64,000 nt of DNA from Onchidella celtica. Its lineage: Eukaryota; Mollusca; Gastropoda; Systellommatophora; Onchidiidae. The DNA is taken from the NCBI GenBank assembly GCA_963931925.1, contig OZ007569.1, positions 66,603,980 to 66,667,979 on the forward strand. Direction: 5' to 3'. The position numbers were made by a program, and so were the translations under genes. The notes under the pieces were generated by a model, which worked only from the letters and a program-made list of their open reading frames with translations, was not told the DNA's origin and did not search any database. Below are positions 12,794-26,400 of the stretch, piece by piece (position 1 is the stretch's first letter; the number at the start of each line of letters is the position of its first letter).

Positions 12794-15700
12794 AGCTCTA
12801 GGAGATTGCAAGTGTGATAGGAGGGGGAAGAATCAAGCCAGTACAGTACAAGCTCCAAGAACATAACGTATTAGACATTTCCAGCAAGGCTTACAGTGAT
12901 TGTGGTCTGTAACATACAAATCTTTCGCAACAAACCAGTGTTATTGTATGTGTATTGCTATGAGGAATCTATAATCTGCTTCGTATGTTTGTATTATTAT
13001 AATGCTCTTTGTGACTGTTTTCCCCCTTTCAAAAAGAAACTTTTTACATTGTTTACTATACATATATATTATTTATCATTCCATGTTTACTATCTGTTGA
13101 ATGTGACTTTTTTTTTTTTTTGACTGGGAATTCTTATCTTTTCCATTCAGTAATGGTGTATGTTGTGGAGGCTTGAAATGTAGTATTAGATCAAGTATAC
13201 GTTTGGTTTAGTTTTTTAATATGTTTGTGAGTATGTGTTGAGTGTGCTGACTGCTCTAATGATGTCTGAACATCTCTTTTACTTTGGAAGTGAAAAGTTC
13301 GCTTAAGTATTGTATGAACAACTACATGTATTGGGATTTGGAACTGAAGAGAGAATTTAACTTTTGTTGTCGGGGCTAGAAATTTTAATGCAAATACACT
13401 GGAGGTTTGATTTGGTATAGAGCACAAGCCATTAATCAGAAAGTTAAGAATCAGTTGAAGAAAGCTTAAGTTTATCCAGAAAAGGAGTAACAGATTTGAG
13501 AAAATGACTGAATGTTTGCCATTTTCATCATTTTTTGCATCACATTATGTATTTTTATTCAGCCCATTTTTAAATCAGTTAAGTAACTATACATGAATTA
13601 TGCCCTGCCTGTTATTAAGATATTAGAAACTGAGCTGTTGCAGTGCTTTGTAACTTTGATACATGTACAGTGTACAATAATTTTTTAAATTCATCATGGG
13701 ATTCCTGCAGCTTGCTCAGTTTCTTAGAAAAGGCGCTGATTAAATGCAAACATGCTATTGTCAGTGGTATGAATTTCTCACATATTGTACATCAGACTTT
13801 TTATACACATGCAGGTGAATGAGTAATAATCAAGACTTGCTAAGATCAAATGTGTTCATCAGAACTTTACCACACAAATGAAAAGTTTTTACTATACATG
13901 TATATGTTTTTTATCCCATATGCGAGGTTTGTTCTATTTTTGCAGTGCTTCTTTCAAGTACATATATATATATATATTAAGTTTTGTTTTGTTTTGTTGA
14001 AATTGGCACTCAGACAGGCTTTGTACTTAAATAATTGTTAAGATCTACATTTTCAAAAACAGCAAGTTGCATTTTTGTCTCCTTCTCTCAAAGTCCAACT
14101 GCACAAGAGACAGAAAAATTGTGAAAAATATCTCAAGTTTACAAGGTAATGACAAGTGATGCATCAACACATTGTGCTTCTTTTGATAACATCATTTGCT
14201 TTGAAGTCACTGAACCCTAAGATGGCACATGTTGCATTCAGCGTGAACTGGACAACCAGTACAACATTTGCTGAAATGTTTGAAATATATTTTTAATATA
14301 TAAATATATATATGACAGTATCTGCATTACAGGTATGGACCTCTCATTTTACCACCAAAGATGATAGCAGCAGCATCCTGATAGCTGTACAATGCAAATT
14401 ATTTTGATCCATCAGGTAGTGAATGGAGCTTTTTCATCATTTGTACTGAGGGCTGAAAAGCAAACACAAAAAATATATTTCAAATAAAACATCAACTACC
14501 TTTAGATGGTGCAAAAACATTTAAGAATAGAAGAGAAAACTTCACTTAAAACAAGGATTGGATCTTTTTAGATATTGAGACAATATGTAGGATTTCAAAT
14601 TGTGCCTACTGTTTTCTTTGCATGAATTTTTGAAAATATGTAAAAGATTTGTGGAACAGACTGCTGCGGAAGGGTCTAGGGTTCAGCAGATTCAGGATTT
14701 AGATTTTTTCATTGTCTTTACGATATTGTTACCGTACATTGGATGAGAATCAATTTAAAACGAAAACAGTGTATTTCTTGTACTTAAAACCTGAACAAAT
14801 TTACACAGATTTTGTGTGTCATGTGTTTCATTTCTTCTTTCCTTGTGCTTCAAAATATTTGCTTTTCATTGAAAGATCAAAGGGTTTACAAAATTTCTGT
14901 GGTATTTTATTCCTATACTCGTCGGTGGTATTGTTCTTTTCTTCATTATTTTTTTAGCACTTTATTTTGCGAAGGGCAAATCATTACCAAAACTTGGGTA
15001 GTTTTAATCATTTTACACTGCTCCAGGTGGATTAACAAAGTAAATCAAAAAGATCTTTCAGGAACAGAAGATCTGCAGGTAAACTGAAAAATTCCATTAT
15101 TACTAAATTATTACTTTTCACAGTTGTATGTTGGTTATTTCAAGTATTATACAAACTGCAACGTTTTAAAGAACTGTCTTGGGATATAATATAGAAAATT
15201 TGGGTGGCATCATGAACAAAGTTTTACTCAATTATTGTCCATTTTTTATATTTTGAAATATACGTGTGATGGCTTTTTTTTTTTTTTTTGCGGGAGTATC
15301 CCTGCACGTACATGTAGATCTGATGTTTCCTCCATTTGTGTGCAGAACTGTGGCTTAAATCATAGGGTGTGTGCAAAAGGCATGTCAAAATTCTCCCCCT
15401 GATGGTGAATTTGTTTTGCATGCAGCACATTTAATAATATAAGGATTTACATATAATGTATGTTTAGTTATGTTACTGTTGCTAGTTGGATTAGATGCTC
15501 AGCAGACAAGGGCCCAAAATTTGCAAGAAACAAAAACAAAGTACTGTACAGTGTATCAGGGTTGCTAAAAATGGGACGACACTCGGCCAAATAACATCAC
15601 TGTAGTAAGATCCTAGCACAGTGGAAGAATTCAGATGGTTCTGCATGTACTATAATTACAAAACATGACACTTTTGCCATCTGCAGGGTACCTTATGTTC

Positions 15701-16740
15701 ACGGGAGTGTGCCTTGATTGACTTCAGAGGGTCGAAATTTGTGGCTCCAAGTGGCAGACAGATTTATCATCAGTGTTAAAACAAAAAATAAATTTTACAA
15801 AGTGATGAAATTAAGGGCTGGGCTGAGCCTGCTACATGTAGTCAAAACTTGGTTTGTAAAATGAACTTTTTAGGGTATTTTCCAAAAGAACGTGAAACTT
15901 CTTTGTTTTTGTACTTGTCATTGCAAGTTCCCAAACAGATAAGGTTTAACTAAAGTTCTAGAAAAACAAGCTGTATGTTCTCATCTTAGTATCTTCAAGC
16001 TGTTTCCAGATCTCACTATCTCAATGACAAAAGTTACTATCAAGTATCATGAAGGAAAAAAATTCAAGATTTTGCCAAGTCAGTGATTTTTTTTAGATAG
16101 TACTAGTAGTTCAGATGGCCTTTCACTCAGAACTCCACTGTACTTGAGCTGACACTAGTGACAGCAAGTTTGCTATAGGAAGTTTAAAATCATTGAAAGT
16201 TTCAGATCAGTGGCCACATGCAGACTGCTTGGAAAATGCCCAAAGAAACATTTGTGTGAATGACACCTCATCTTCATTGTTGATGTATAATGGGCAGAAG
16301 GATGATGGTAAATACACTGTTTTACTAATTTGTATTCCAGTTATGTGTTGTAGAAATCAAAGTGTTTTTTTCATTTTCTATCAGCCGTTCTTCAGTACAT
16401 ATATTTTGGAGACGCCTCATTGTATTTTATGAAATTGTACAAATTTTAGATAAGAAATGAGAAACAGTTGCATGTGTTTGTTCTCTCAGAAAACCGTGGC
16501 ATCCAGGCATGCAAAAAGAGGTCCAGAATGAAATGTAGACTTTCTTCGCTCATCTTCTATATATATCCGTATCTCAGTGAAAAAAAAGCGTTCCCACATT
16601 TTGTATCTTCAGTTTATTTTTGAGAAATTATACATGTACTGTACTATCATTAGCAAAAACCTGTGTTTCAATGTATGTTTTCAGCATGTATTTTAATAAC
16701 CTATGTTATAATTTGTAAACCTTAATGTGCAATAAATTTG
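12794..16740 (+). other. probable FEZ 3' UTR
   Basis: AT-rich sequence after the FEZ stop with no supported ORF. Possible AATAAA signals occur near 14482, 15787 and 16731; the last (GCAATAAATTTGAG) is the best placed for a long UTR. The true end is unknown. Confidence 0.45.
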
Positions 16741-19680
16741 AGTCATAATGATGAGCTTAACTTGTACATTTTTGTCATCATCATTGCTAATTCATCCTTT
16801 TGCTAGCAGTGCTGTACATTGAGAACTTTTCATTTTGTCCACAAAATTAAAGTAAGAAATACAATTTTACTGGAATATATAGTATTTAAATGTTTCTAGC
16901 ATTAATTGAGGCTGAAACTTTAGAATTAATTTGAAACATTTATGAGGCAGTTATATGTGTGTTATACCAGAATTCTTCAAATTACCACATCTAAAAATAT
17001 TATGTGCATGTAATCAGAGATGTTTCCATGGCAATGTTCTTGACAGTGGTAGAAAATTAGGAAATTTGAAGGAATGCTAAATAAAAAAAAAAATTTTAAA
17101 TGCTGGTTCAACACAGATCACTTGTTGACAAGTTGATTATGTAACAAGATGCTTCAGCCTTTGGGTTACTACTAGTAATGTAAGTGTCAGAAAGTTCTGC
17201 ATTAACTTCTGTGGAGAGATCTAGTCATAATTTACACATTACAAAGCCGCTGAATCACCGTTTATCATATACTCTGAATATTGTTAAATTAACCTGTACA
17301 CTGATTTTGCATTTCCACTCAGTTTTATCTCTGTATCAGCATACTTTGATCACAAACCCTTTTCCACTTTTTGAGTGACCTTCTGTGTGTCAGGTGTTTG
17401 CACCCAGTGTTAGTACAGTTAAAACGTATTTTAGGATTTTTGGCACTGGCAGTAGTTTCTGAGATGTTATAACTTGTAATTTAAAATTTCTCTCATTATT
17501 ATATTATATATTATATTGACAGCCATATTAGATGTGTATGCTGATTGGAAGACTGTATAAATTTTCACGTCTTTGAAGTTTTGCTTTGCTCCTCTCTCAG
17601 AACAGAGATTGTATTACAGTTTGCAGTTTAGTATGAATCAGGATGCATCCATGGAAGCGTTAATAATTATGTGGGCAGAAAAGTAACCCAAAGACAGCAT
17701 TTGTTGAACTTCGGGGAAAAAAGAAATTTCTACACTAATTCTTCAGATACACTGTAAACATGTACATGTAATTTGTATACCAGGAGTAGACATAAGATGT
17801 ACTACTACTATTAGCCGCAATATACCTGTACACATGTACTTCAGACCTGCCGTTGTCGCAGCAGTGCTTCTTCGTTTTTGTGAGGTATGGATTGGTTTTA
17901 AAACATGAAAACTGATTGGCAGATGTGCTAATATCTGTTAGTCAATGAAATTGCAGCTTTTCAGGTATCACAATAGTTTTTAGAAAGCCAATTCCCTAGC
18001 AATGAGCTCAATATTATTATAAATGGGCCCTATTCATGTACATGTATTTAAGTCCAAAACAGGAAAAACAGATTTGTTAAAAAAAAACATTTGCGTGTAA
18101 CTCAGATGTTAAAAGTGATGTGATGATATGGAGATCTAGCATTTCATGTGATAATTGATACCTTCATACTGCATTATTCATTTCAGTTGAGTTTTGAAGG
18201 CTGTGATGCGAAGCAGTTATTTGAAAATCTGTCAGGATGAGGCACTGTTCTTCCTATTTCATGATCATCATAGCATATTTAGTGCATTTTTTTCGCTCCC
18301 GGATTCAATATTGTACAGACTATCTTCATGTTGCATTGTGGGTACATGTATTTTGTTAAGTTGGTCTTCGCCACATTTCTTTTCCCTATCAGAAAAAGCA
18401 ATTTTTTTTTCTTACTTTCAGGTTGTCACTGTTCACCTTTCTTGTGATATTGTAAATACCTACAGTATATCATAAATCATTTATTTCATTGTGATTGTTT
18501 TTAATAGCGTAAATATGAATTCAGCAATTTTTCTAAATTTTTTTTAGAATTTTGCAGTATGTAATATGCTAATGCTGCCTCCTACTCCTAAGAGGCAATC
18601 ATTTGTAGACGTAGATCAGATGTGGTCAGAATCAGTGTAGAGACCTGAGCTAAACTGTTACACAGTGACTCACACACATGTAGGCCTACTACTAGTGCTG
18701 TGGTTACCAAACATTGTCTTGACAAATATTATTTTAATCGGCGTGAGTACTAAAATTATGTTTTTTTAGGGCTAAGACCAATACCTGGGAAACTGTTTGA
18801 AGATGTGATCCGTGTGGATAAATTGGTGTGCTTTACACACACACTAGATATGTCTCAATGCTTACTTTCTCCATTTAAGCATCATGCATCAGTGTTTTGA
18901 AAATAAAGCAGTGAATGTGGAAACAATCTTAAGAAATGCCTTCCTTTTTCACATGTGCGAGTTGTACGACACACATTTTTGAAAAGTCCACGTCTTGCAA
19001 TTTGTACTATACTGTAACTGTTGTTTCCTTTCCCTGCCCACAACAGGAAAATTATGTCCAAAGCCATTTTGAATACTGGTTAATCCTTACACTAGTTCAT
19101 GCTCCGACCTGCACTGTAATGTAATATAAATCACTGCCATAGAAATTGCCCTTTTACAAAAGAATGCAGCTTCAGTTCCCCCGCTATTTAATCCAATTTG
19201 TGTTCATGTTACTGAATGGGAAACAGTCGGTATCGGCACCCTGTAATGGGCAGAAATGAATTAATACCAGTACATGTATAGTTGGCAACATACCCAGTAC
19301 ACCATGTACTATGTAATGTAGACTTACTCCCAAAAAAGTGGACACTACATGTACATATTTAAACATAAAACATCTTTGCTGCCTCTTGATCTTGTCTTTT
19401 ATACAAGACACTGTTCATTCACAACCTTGGAGGCATTTCTCCATGCACAAAAATGACAATGAGAAGAAAATTAAATCTGTGTATGAACCAGTGACGCAAG
19501 AAAATTGTGATTCTATGTGAACTCCTCTTCATCCAAAATTAGGCCTACAATTGTTCGTCTCCTGAATTTTGATGGGACCAGGTTTCACTGTAAATTCAAA
19601 ACATCATCACACCAACCACATCCCAAAACAAAGTTGAGACAAATCAAAGACGAAAACAAAGTTGAGTAATCTGGCCAATC
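16741..19680. other. intergenic DNA between convergent FEZ and SR genes
   Basis: AT-rich, with many TACATGTA words and no supported gene or element. It may contain alternative UTR ends of either neighbour. Confidence 0.5.
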
Positions 19681-19683
19681 TGT

Positions 19684-20200
19684 TTTATTTCAGAATATGA
19701 ACATAGTCACTGTGTCAATTGTGCAGTGTGAGATGATCAATGAACGAGATGAATAATCATTAAAAAAGGATGTAGTAGTTGCAAAGTGGGACAAGATTGT
19801 TCTTGTATTATGAGTTATTGTGAGTACCTCAAATGAAATGACAAGTTCACAAAATACGACAGTAAAATATTTAAACTTAAGACAGAGAAATAATTTTTTA
19901 AAAATGCAAACAACCCCGCAAAGCTTGTCCATTTTACCTCAGCACACAATCACACTTGGATACCTTTGATGAAAAATAGGCAACCTGACAAATTTGCCTC
20001 CATACTAATTTTCCACAGTAGAAGCCAGTCACTGGATCACTTCCACATTCTTTGGTACCTTTTCAATGACCCGAACTTGAACACACACACTCACACACAT
20101 ATATGCCCCCCCCCCCACACACACACACATTTGCACACCATCCATTCCCACCCATGCAATAAACAAAGATTATTATTACTCATGCTTTAAACAAAGATTT
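19684..20200 (-). other. probable SR-gene 3' UTR with polyA signal
   Basis: On the minus strand this follows the TGA at 20201-20203. An AATAAA (TTTATT on +) lies at 19684-19689, about 510 nt past the stop. A CA-repeat/C-tract (about 20081-20132) lies inside. Confidence 0.45.
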
Positions 20201-20438
20201 TCAATCATCATTATTCCTGTCACCATCCTGATCCCCATTTTCCCTATCTTGAGATCTGGATGAACGAGAACGGGATCGTGAAGCAGACTTCTTGCGGGAT
20301 GGACTTGGTGATCTGCTCTTTGATTTCTTGTCTTTACTGTCACTGCGTGAGCGGCTGCGACTTCTGCTTCTGGATCGGCTACCACTGTGGGATCGGCTGC
20401 GACGACGACTTCTGGATCTTGATCTGCTTCGGGAGCGA
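20201..20438 (-). CDS. SRSF4/5/6: SR gene last exon: RS domain
   Basis: Minus strand, after acceptor TATAAAG. It encodes repeated Arg-Ser/Ser-Arg dipeptides, then [17 protein letters not shown], then an acidic tail and TGA. The plus-strand ORFs here are shadows of this low-complexity code. Confidence 0.95.
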
Positions 20439-23400
20439 CTTTATAGAGGGAACAAAAATAATTCTGATAGAATATTGTCATGGATAATCTTCAAACTTGC
20501 CTAATCTACACAAGACCACAGATACCTTTTACCAATGTGCATCCTAACATAGGTACTTTAGTACAGGGCCCTACACATCTACAAGGCAAGCCGACAGTTT
20601 TGTATAAAACGCAACACCATGCAGAACTACGAATGTGTATTACAAAATTTATTTTTTTAAAATTTGCTTTACTCCAAACACACGGTCACCAAAAACCAAA
20701 GTCCACTTGATTTTTTACCACAATTTAGCCAATCCGTCCCAGATGAGGCACCACCGCTTTGAATTTGAACTTTTGTCCAAGCAGGGGGAAACAACTATTA
20801 AGAAATTAAATATATGGTCAGTTGCCAAAAGGTGTCCTTGTTTTCAATGGGTTCGATGAAACCAGATATTTTTTAACATAATCTAATGCTTAATGTGCTC
20901 AGAGATGGACAAGGTACCTACAGGAGCAGTTTTGAAGCAATCAGACCTTAAACAAAAAAATGAGAAAAAATATCTTTTTATAGTGGTTACTAAGAATGGT
21001 GTGTACTTTTTAAACACATGGTAACCATACAAAAAAACTCACGGTCTACTGATCAAGATAAATGTATGGGCTAACTAAATGCTGAATTGGAGGTCTCTAG
21101 CAACCTAAACTAAAACAAGAATGGGTGACTTCAAAATGCGTTCCGTACATGAACTTTCCTGTTAAGGGTATGGGGCCGAATCAATATAGAATTACTGCAA
21201 GCATCAAGCGTTTTTGTATGTGGTAAGGCCTTCCCTTCAAAATCTGTTTCTAAACCAAAGTGCATCCCTCGAATGCACTAGATCATTTTGTTTCAGCCCG
21301 TCCACTTTTGCGCCAACTTTTACCTGTACGGAATGGTTCGTCATATCGAAGGGTAAAGAAGGCTATGACATCATACAGTGTTAGAAAGGCAAGTTTGCCC
21401 TTTCGAAAAGCGTGTATAAAAATTTGAGAACTCCATGTTTGTCTTTTCATAGTAAATCCAGACATTTTGGTGTAATCACATTTTCATGTTTTATGTACGG
21501 AACGAGATGCCCGTTAACGATCATGCACAGACCAAAAATAACGCTGAAATAATAGATTTACAAGCTTATTCGCCCGCAAAGGCATGGAGCAAGGATGCCA
21601 ACTCCACCAAAAAATTTTGACTGAACTTTTTGCGGTCAGTACTGATTTGAGTGGCTGTCATTGTCACGAGTGGAGTGAGTGCAATTAAGGGGATTGCTAC
21701 AGAGCGGGTGTAGAGTAAGAAGGACTCACAGTAGACAGCAAGTTAAGCGTGCTGTTGTGAGTAGTGGGGGGGGTCTGAAGGAGGCGAAAGCGCTGTATAA
21801 CTATCACTGCAAGTTAGAAGGTCCGACGGAGCGGACCTGTGAATAAGAGCCCATCGGGCGGAAAGGGAGCAGTCGAGAAGACTAGTGGAAAAGTCTTTCC
21901 AGTAATGACTGGTGTCGGGGACGGGCCGAAGAGCCACCTCGATGAGCACAAGTGATAGGCCAGCATAGGGCCGGAGGCCAGACATAGGCCAGAAGTGAGA
22001 CTGTCGGGGCCGGACAGTAGAGGCACATAAAGTCGTGGCAGTCAGGCCACGGACAGGGACGTAGATATGAGAGTGAATGAGATACTATATTGTTGCCATG
22101 TTGATAGGCTAGTGAACTGATACTATGTTGTTGCCATGTTGATAGGCTAGTGAACTGATACTATGTTGTTGCCATGTTGATGGCTATGGAAATAATAATG
22201 TGTTATTGCCCTGCTGAGGTGCTAGGGGAGTGCTAAGGTGTATGACAATAGGGAGGGGATATTGAGAGACTGCGGTGCCAGTGAACCATTAATGTACTAT
22301 TAAGACCCTGGGGGGAGAGGCTGAGGCCGAAGTGCCTTTAGGAGTAACTACCGGATTGTGGATCCGAGGGAGAGTGTGTGTGAGAATAAGGCCGTTGTAC
22401 AGCAGTCATTTCAATAATATAATGTATGTAATTGCGCTATTATATGTATAATTATGTTTAATAAATGTGTGAGTCTGATGGGTTGTTTTGTTAAGTGTTA
22501 AACTTGTTTGTTCGTGATTGTCGTCCTGTCATATAGCTATTACATCTCCCAGTCTGGGATTTGTGACAGTCATCATTGCTGGCAGAGACTGTGATACCTT
22601 CAGGGCACGTCTAGCACGGCCATGACTTACTTTCTTAACGTGAATGAGAAGAGATTTCTTCCCATTTGATCCGTAAGAAATCCTTTCCTTGCATGATATG
22701 CAATATGCAACCCCTGGCTCATTCACCTTCCGTATGTATTCAGAAAGGAATTCTCCATCTCCATCTTTCTCATCTACCCATGACCATAGGAACTTATTTC
22801 TCACTGACTTATCTATTTCTTTTAGACTAACACGCCCATCGCGTTGGATAGCTAGCCAGCGCCAATGCCCGCCACATACACACACAAAAAACTCCACCAA
22901 AAAATTTTGACATATATTCTGGACTCGAATCCAGACTATAAGAATCTATTCTGGACTCAGATTCGAAATTAGTGGTATCGCACACCCCTAGGCCCAGGCC
23001 AAACTTGCAACTGGAGCTGGGTTGCCAGATTGGCTTTTTTGGGGCCAAATTTTAAAATTTGGCAGTTTTCTTAATTTTTTTTTTTTTTTAAATAAGCTGA
23101 CGGAGCTGACGGAATTCCGTCAATTGACGGAAAATTGGCATCCCTGGTGGAGACCTCTTTTCAATATCAATTGCATTTCAATGCGTCGTTTGTGCGCACG
23201 AGAGTGTATCTGTTGGTGTGTTGTAAAACAAAATTATCAGGACGCCAACAGCGGTAGTGTAATATGTACGGAATGTTAGATCTAGATCTAATTTACTGTC
23301 GTTACGATGTTTGTGCATTGTTGTTGGGTGTTGTTAGCCTGTAATCTGCTGTAGCCAATAAAATTGTTAATGTTGACATTGTTTTGGGCAGTAGGGAGTC

Positions 23401-26400
23401 GAGAACGGGTCATTTCTCACGCCAGAAAATACTGCATCATACTCATGTACGGTACACTATGTGAGCTGTACAGACTGCTGTTTCATTTTACAGACAGTAT
23501 AAACAAAACAAAAAAGAAAAGGAAAGCCATAGCTAAGTAAATATTGCATTACACTAAAATCAGGGCTCTTAAATGGATATAGAAGAAGAAGATGATGGAG
23601 AGCAGGAATTTTCATGATTTAATATATAATGAATATGGCAAATAATGTTAACTCTCCCCCTGCGCGCGACGCTGTAAAGCCCGCTGTCTGGTCAGTGACC
23701 TCACTCATGGAGAATCTTATCTGGGGTCACTGGCCCTTGCCGCTATACGATGACCACACACGCTGTCCATGTGGTTCGGTTTTTATTGATCGGTATGAAA
23801 ACATTCACTGCTATGCCTTATCACGCTTAATGAATTAACCAGCGAATGTTAGTCTGTCAGTCTCTAACCAATGATCTGACTTATGATTCCAAACTGACAG
23901 CTGTGGTTTTCGTGAGAACAAAGCATAATAACTAGCCACGCCGTCCCAAGCCCGACACAAATGGTTTCATCCTGATTGACACATACTAATAAACCAATGT
24001 GGGCATTTGGGGCAAAGATTATTTCAGAGCTTGTTTCTGTTTGGTCCTTAGATACAGACAACTCCAGATGGTGGTCAGCTTGAGAGAAAATGAGATCATA
24101 TTGCAAATTTGTTGAGCAACAGTTCGCATGTCGATGTTACATCTTTTGAAAGTATGGGGAGAGCCTTTGAAGAAAGCTCAGTTTTTGTGGTTCCAACCAG
24201 TGGTTCAATGGTTAACATGTCCATGTCACAATGCCTTTGATTTAGAACGATAAGATGGTGGTTACGTCTCAAAAAGTCAGTGACCAGACGCGTGAAAATA
24301 CGGCTTGTGCGCGGCGCGGTCAGCTTGACCATGCCGACTTTGCCACCCACTCGGCGTGAGCGCTTAGGCAGCATTTGACGCCCTGCGCAGGGTGAGGGTT
24401 AATACTGAAGTGGGATATTTTGCAATAGTTGGCCATTTATAAGCCTTTCATGGTGTCATGGTTCATGTACGGAACGCTGTGGGGGGTGACTTTTTTTACC
24501 CTTCCATAGTAAAAACTATGCCACTAACTGCTTAGAAAGTACAAAAAATTATCAAAACCCTATATTATTCACAAGATAAACACAAAACAGAACATTTAGG
24601 GCAACATTTAATGTTTACTCATTTTGTCCCAGATCTGAGGGCACTTTTAGGCAACTGACCAAACAAGGTGGTGGGAAAATGAATGAGAACTCCCTGATGA
24701 ATCTGACACGAAGTGTTTCTTCTGCCTGAAAGTACCATAATTGAACTGTTCTTCCTATTTGCTGGGCTTGGGCTCTAAGCAAATAGGCAATGCGTAACTG
24801 TGTTCCGCCTATTCCTTAACCACTAGATATGCAATGCGCCCGGAGTCGCCTGCAACGGTTCATTGGCAAATCGCACGCTAGGCCTACGTTGTTTTTAGTC
24901 AACCTTGTGGACCATAATAAGCATGGGTTATAATGGAGAAGACATTTCCGGTGTAATATAAAGGCTCTACTTCCTTTTGCTTTTTACCGGAACGAAATAT
25001 GTGGAGACAGCTGTTGCTACGACATTAGTGAAAATGGCCTTCGATTTTCTGAAAAGTTTGGTGGCGTCAGGTGATTTTCATCAAGATAGTGAAGACATTT
25101 CTACCTCTGTAGATCTAGATGAAGGGGAAGATAGTGAAAGTGATGTAGAACTTGATTTAGATGATCCCCCTAGACCTAGATCTACTCCCGATATAGGCCT
25201 ATGCAGTGATAGATCTAGATCTAGAGTCTAGATCTAGTGAAGATGAGAGTGAGCCAGAGGAGGCTGATTTCGAGTTCAGAATTTTTTTGACAATTAAAAA
25301 TGCAAGCAAAATGCATAATGCATGGTATCAATGGAAAGGTCATTCAATTCTGGATATTTAAAGACTTATCTTATTAAAATTGATCAAGAAATAAGAAAGT
25401 GATGACCTTTTCATTGCGACCAATCGCAAAGTCATTTAGGGTTATTTACTTGATGGTGATTCCAAGGAAGGTTTTTGGCCTGTGGGCTGCCCATCTAGTG
25501 GTTAAACAGTGGCAGTAATGTATGATCCAAGTTTTATTATTTTAAGTGGCAAATTACTGGCCAAAAACATACACGTGCCAAAAATCACATGGCTCACAAA
25601 ACCAGTGTCTCTAAATTTAGTACAAAACCCCAAAGGTAACCAAGAACCTTTACCAATGTACTGCACCGTATCTGAAAATGATTTAACACCTTGCACATTT
25701 CCCATCTGTGTCCCCCTTAATGTATCTGAAAGATAACCACTATATGCAACAAGTGACAAGAGCATTCAGGAAATGGTGGCATCATGCATTTCAGCCCCGA
25801 AAGATGGTACATCATTATGCCTGTCACAGAACATTTAATTTTTTGTAAAAAGCAACTCCGCTACAAACAAAGATGAACTTTACCACTAGCAACAGGAAAA
25901 CCACCAGGAGTAAGAAATGACTTATTTCCTTTGGTAAGTGTTCACCAAGTGATATGTTTTCCAAAAATTGCTAAAAGTCAACAGGGAATATTAGGGCAAG
26001 GGATATGTGTGGAAGTCAACAAGATATTTCATCTTCAAAATTTACCTGTGCTTCCTTGGTTTGTCTTCAATGAGCCTAATTTTCCTCCCATTGATCTCTG
26101 TGCCATCCAGCTTTTCTATTGCGTTTCTCAGGTCAGAAGCTGTGGCAAACTCAATGATGCTGAAAGAAAACCAATCAAATTACTAAATTTTGGAAGCCAT
26201 AGAAGAGAAGGAACACTTATATTAAGCTTTACAAGTGGCATGAACATCCTTTCATAAAGTAAAGGCTGGGCTGGAAAAAAAAGGTGAGCATACACAGGGC
26301 CAAATACTCTCATCTCTTAATAGAACATTTCTATAAGTAACATGCTATTTTGGATGTTCTTTTTTAAAGATGGAACTTCTTGTTTGATTTTTGGGGGAAG

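Larger units (their letters stand above)
21600..22880 (-). pseudogene. BED-type zinc-finger (hAT-like) ORF split by a solo LTR
   Basis: On the minus strand, 22880 to 22569 encodes a tryptophan-rich KFLWSWVDE start, then [12 protein letters not shown] and [10 protein letters not shown], a CxxC...H...H pattern like BED fingers of hAT-related proteins. The frame continues across the solo LTR (21662-22568): reading from ATGAC on one side into the next codons on the other side (21656 down to about 21600) stays open. This supports a single ORF before insertion. No further domains were recognised. Function is unknown. Confidence 0.5.
20439..26045 (-). other. SR gene last intron, 5.6 kb, transposon-rich
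   Basis: Contains a possible MITE (21139-21504), a BED-finger ORF split by a solo LTR (about 21600-22880) and a piggyBac derivative (24820-25501). The rest, including 23.0-24.8 kb and 25.5-26.0 kb, shows only short unsupported ORFs. Confidence 0.8.

Noticed and set aside
20260-20504. Plus-strand ORFs with Leu/Arg-rich or Cys-rich products
   Set aside because: They are opposite-strand shadows of the RS-repeat exon of the SR gene.
23629-24374. Small ORFs in the SR-gene intron (69 and 92 codons)
   Set aside because: No domain, no splice context; a short inverted word (CTGGTCAGTGAC) near both is too weak to define an element.
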